Source: Phenylobacterium sp. (GTDB lineage Bacteria > Pseudomonadota > Alphaproteobacteria > Caulobacterales > Caulobacteraceae). Taken from it: a DNA stretch of 5,260 nt. The notes under the pieces are model-generated. The model saw only the letters and a program-made list of their open reading frames with translations. It did not search any database and had not been told where the DNA came from. Below, piece by piece: positions 5,259-5,260 of this stretch (positions are counted from its first letter, which is position 1; every line of letters starts with the position of its first letter). The translations under genes and the position numbers were made by a program. The DNA is taken from the NCBI GenBank assembly GCA_028698405.1, contig JAQVDF010000176.1:1-5260 (forward strand), in the 5' to 3' direction.

Positions 5259-5260
5259 AT

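Noticed and set aside
1..5260. CRISPR arrays, insertion sequences and toxin-antitoxin or defence genes
   Set aside because: No spaced direct repeats, terminal inverted repeats, transposase motifs or defence-type domains were found. Six housekeeping-type genes and one tRNA fill nearly all the window.

Overview
The window is a dense, very GC-rich stretch of bacterial chromosome. Codon use with strong G/C third positions, the alphaproteobacterial forms of HolB, TatD and the PhnP-like hydrolase, and an RlpA with N-terminal lipobox and C-terminal SPOR domain all suggest an alphaproteobacterium. Caulobacterales (a Caulobacter or Phenylobacterium relative) is my best guess. That placement is inference from protein style and gene order; no database search was made.

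Layout, read right to left on the minus strand: rlpA (septal/peptidoglycan lipoprotein, 3891-4931), a 31-base gap, tmk (thymidylate kinase, 3224-3859), holB (DNA polymerase III delta prime, 2236-3231, overlapping tmk by 8 bases), a 7-base gap, a TatD-family hydrolase (1452-2228), a PhnP-like metallo-beta-lactamase-fold hydrolase (631-1455, ATGA overlap), and a PurN-like formyltransferase (23-634, GTGA overlap). All six genes are codirectional with almost no space between them and look like one transcription unit. A GC-rich hairpin lies just after the last stop codon, at the left edge. To the right of rlpA, on the plus strand, is a complete tRNA-Ser(UGA) gene (5067-5156) with a plausible promoter in the 135-base divergent intergenic region. 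The last 104 bases contain a weak hairpin and an open minus-strand frame that may be the end of a gene lying mostly outside the window.

Functionally the unit is a housekeeping cluster: dTTP supply (Tmk), the clamp loader (HolB), two metal-dependent hydrolases of uncertain substrate (TatD, PhnP-like), a folate-dependent formyltransferase and an envelope protein linked to cell division. I see no unknown multi-gene system. The points worth a second look are substitutions at normally conserved positions: TatD HxH to HxN, the MBL motif HxHxDH to HxHxDQ, Asn to Ala in the PurN phosphate loop, and a HolB without zinc cysteines. The shortened gene order and the unexplained right-hand end are also of interest.
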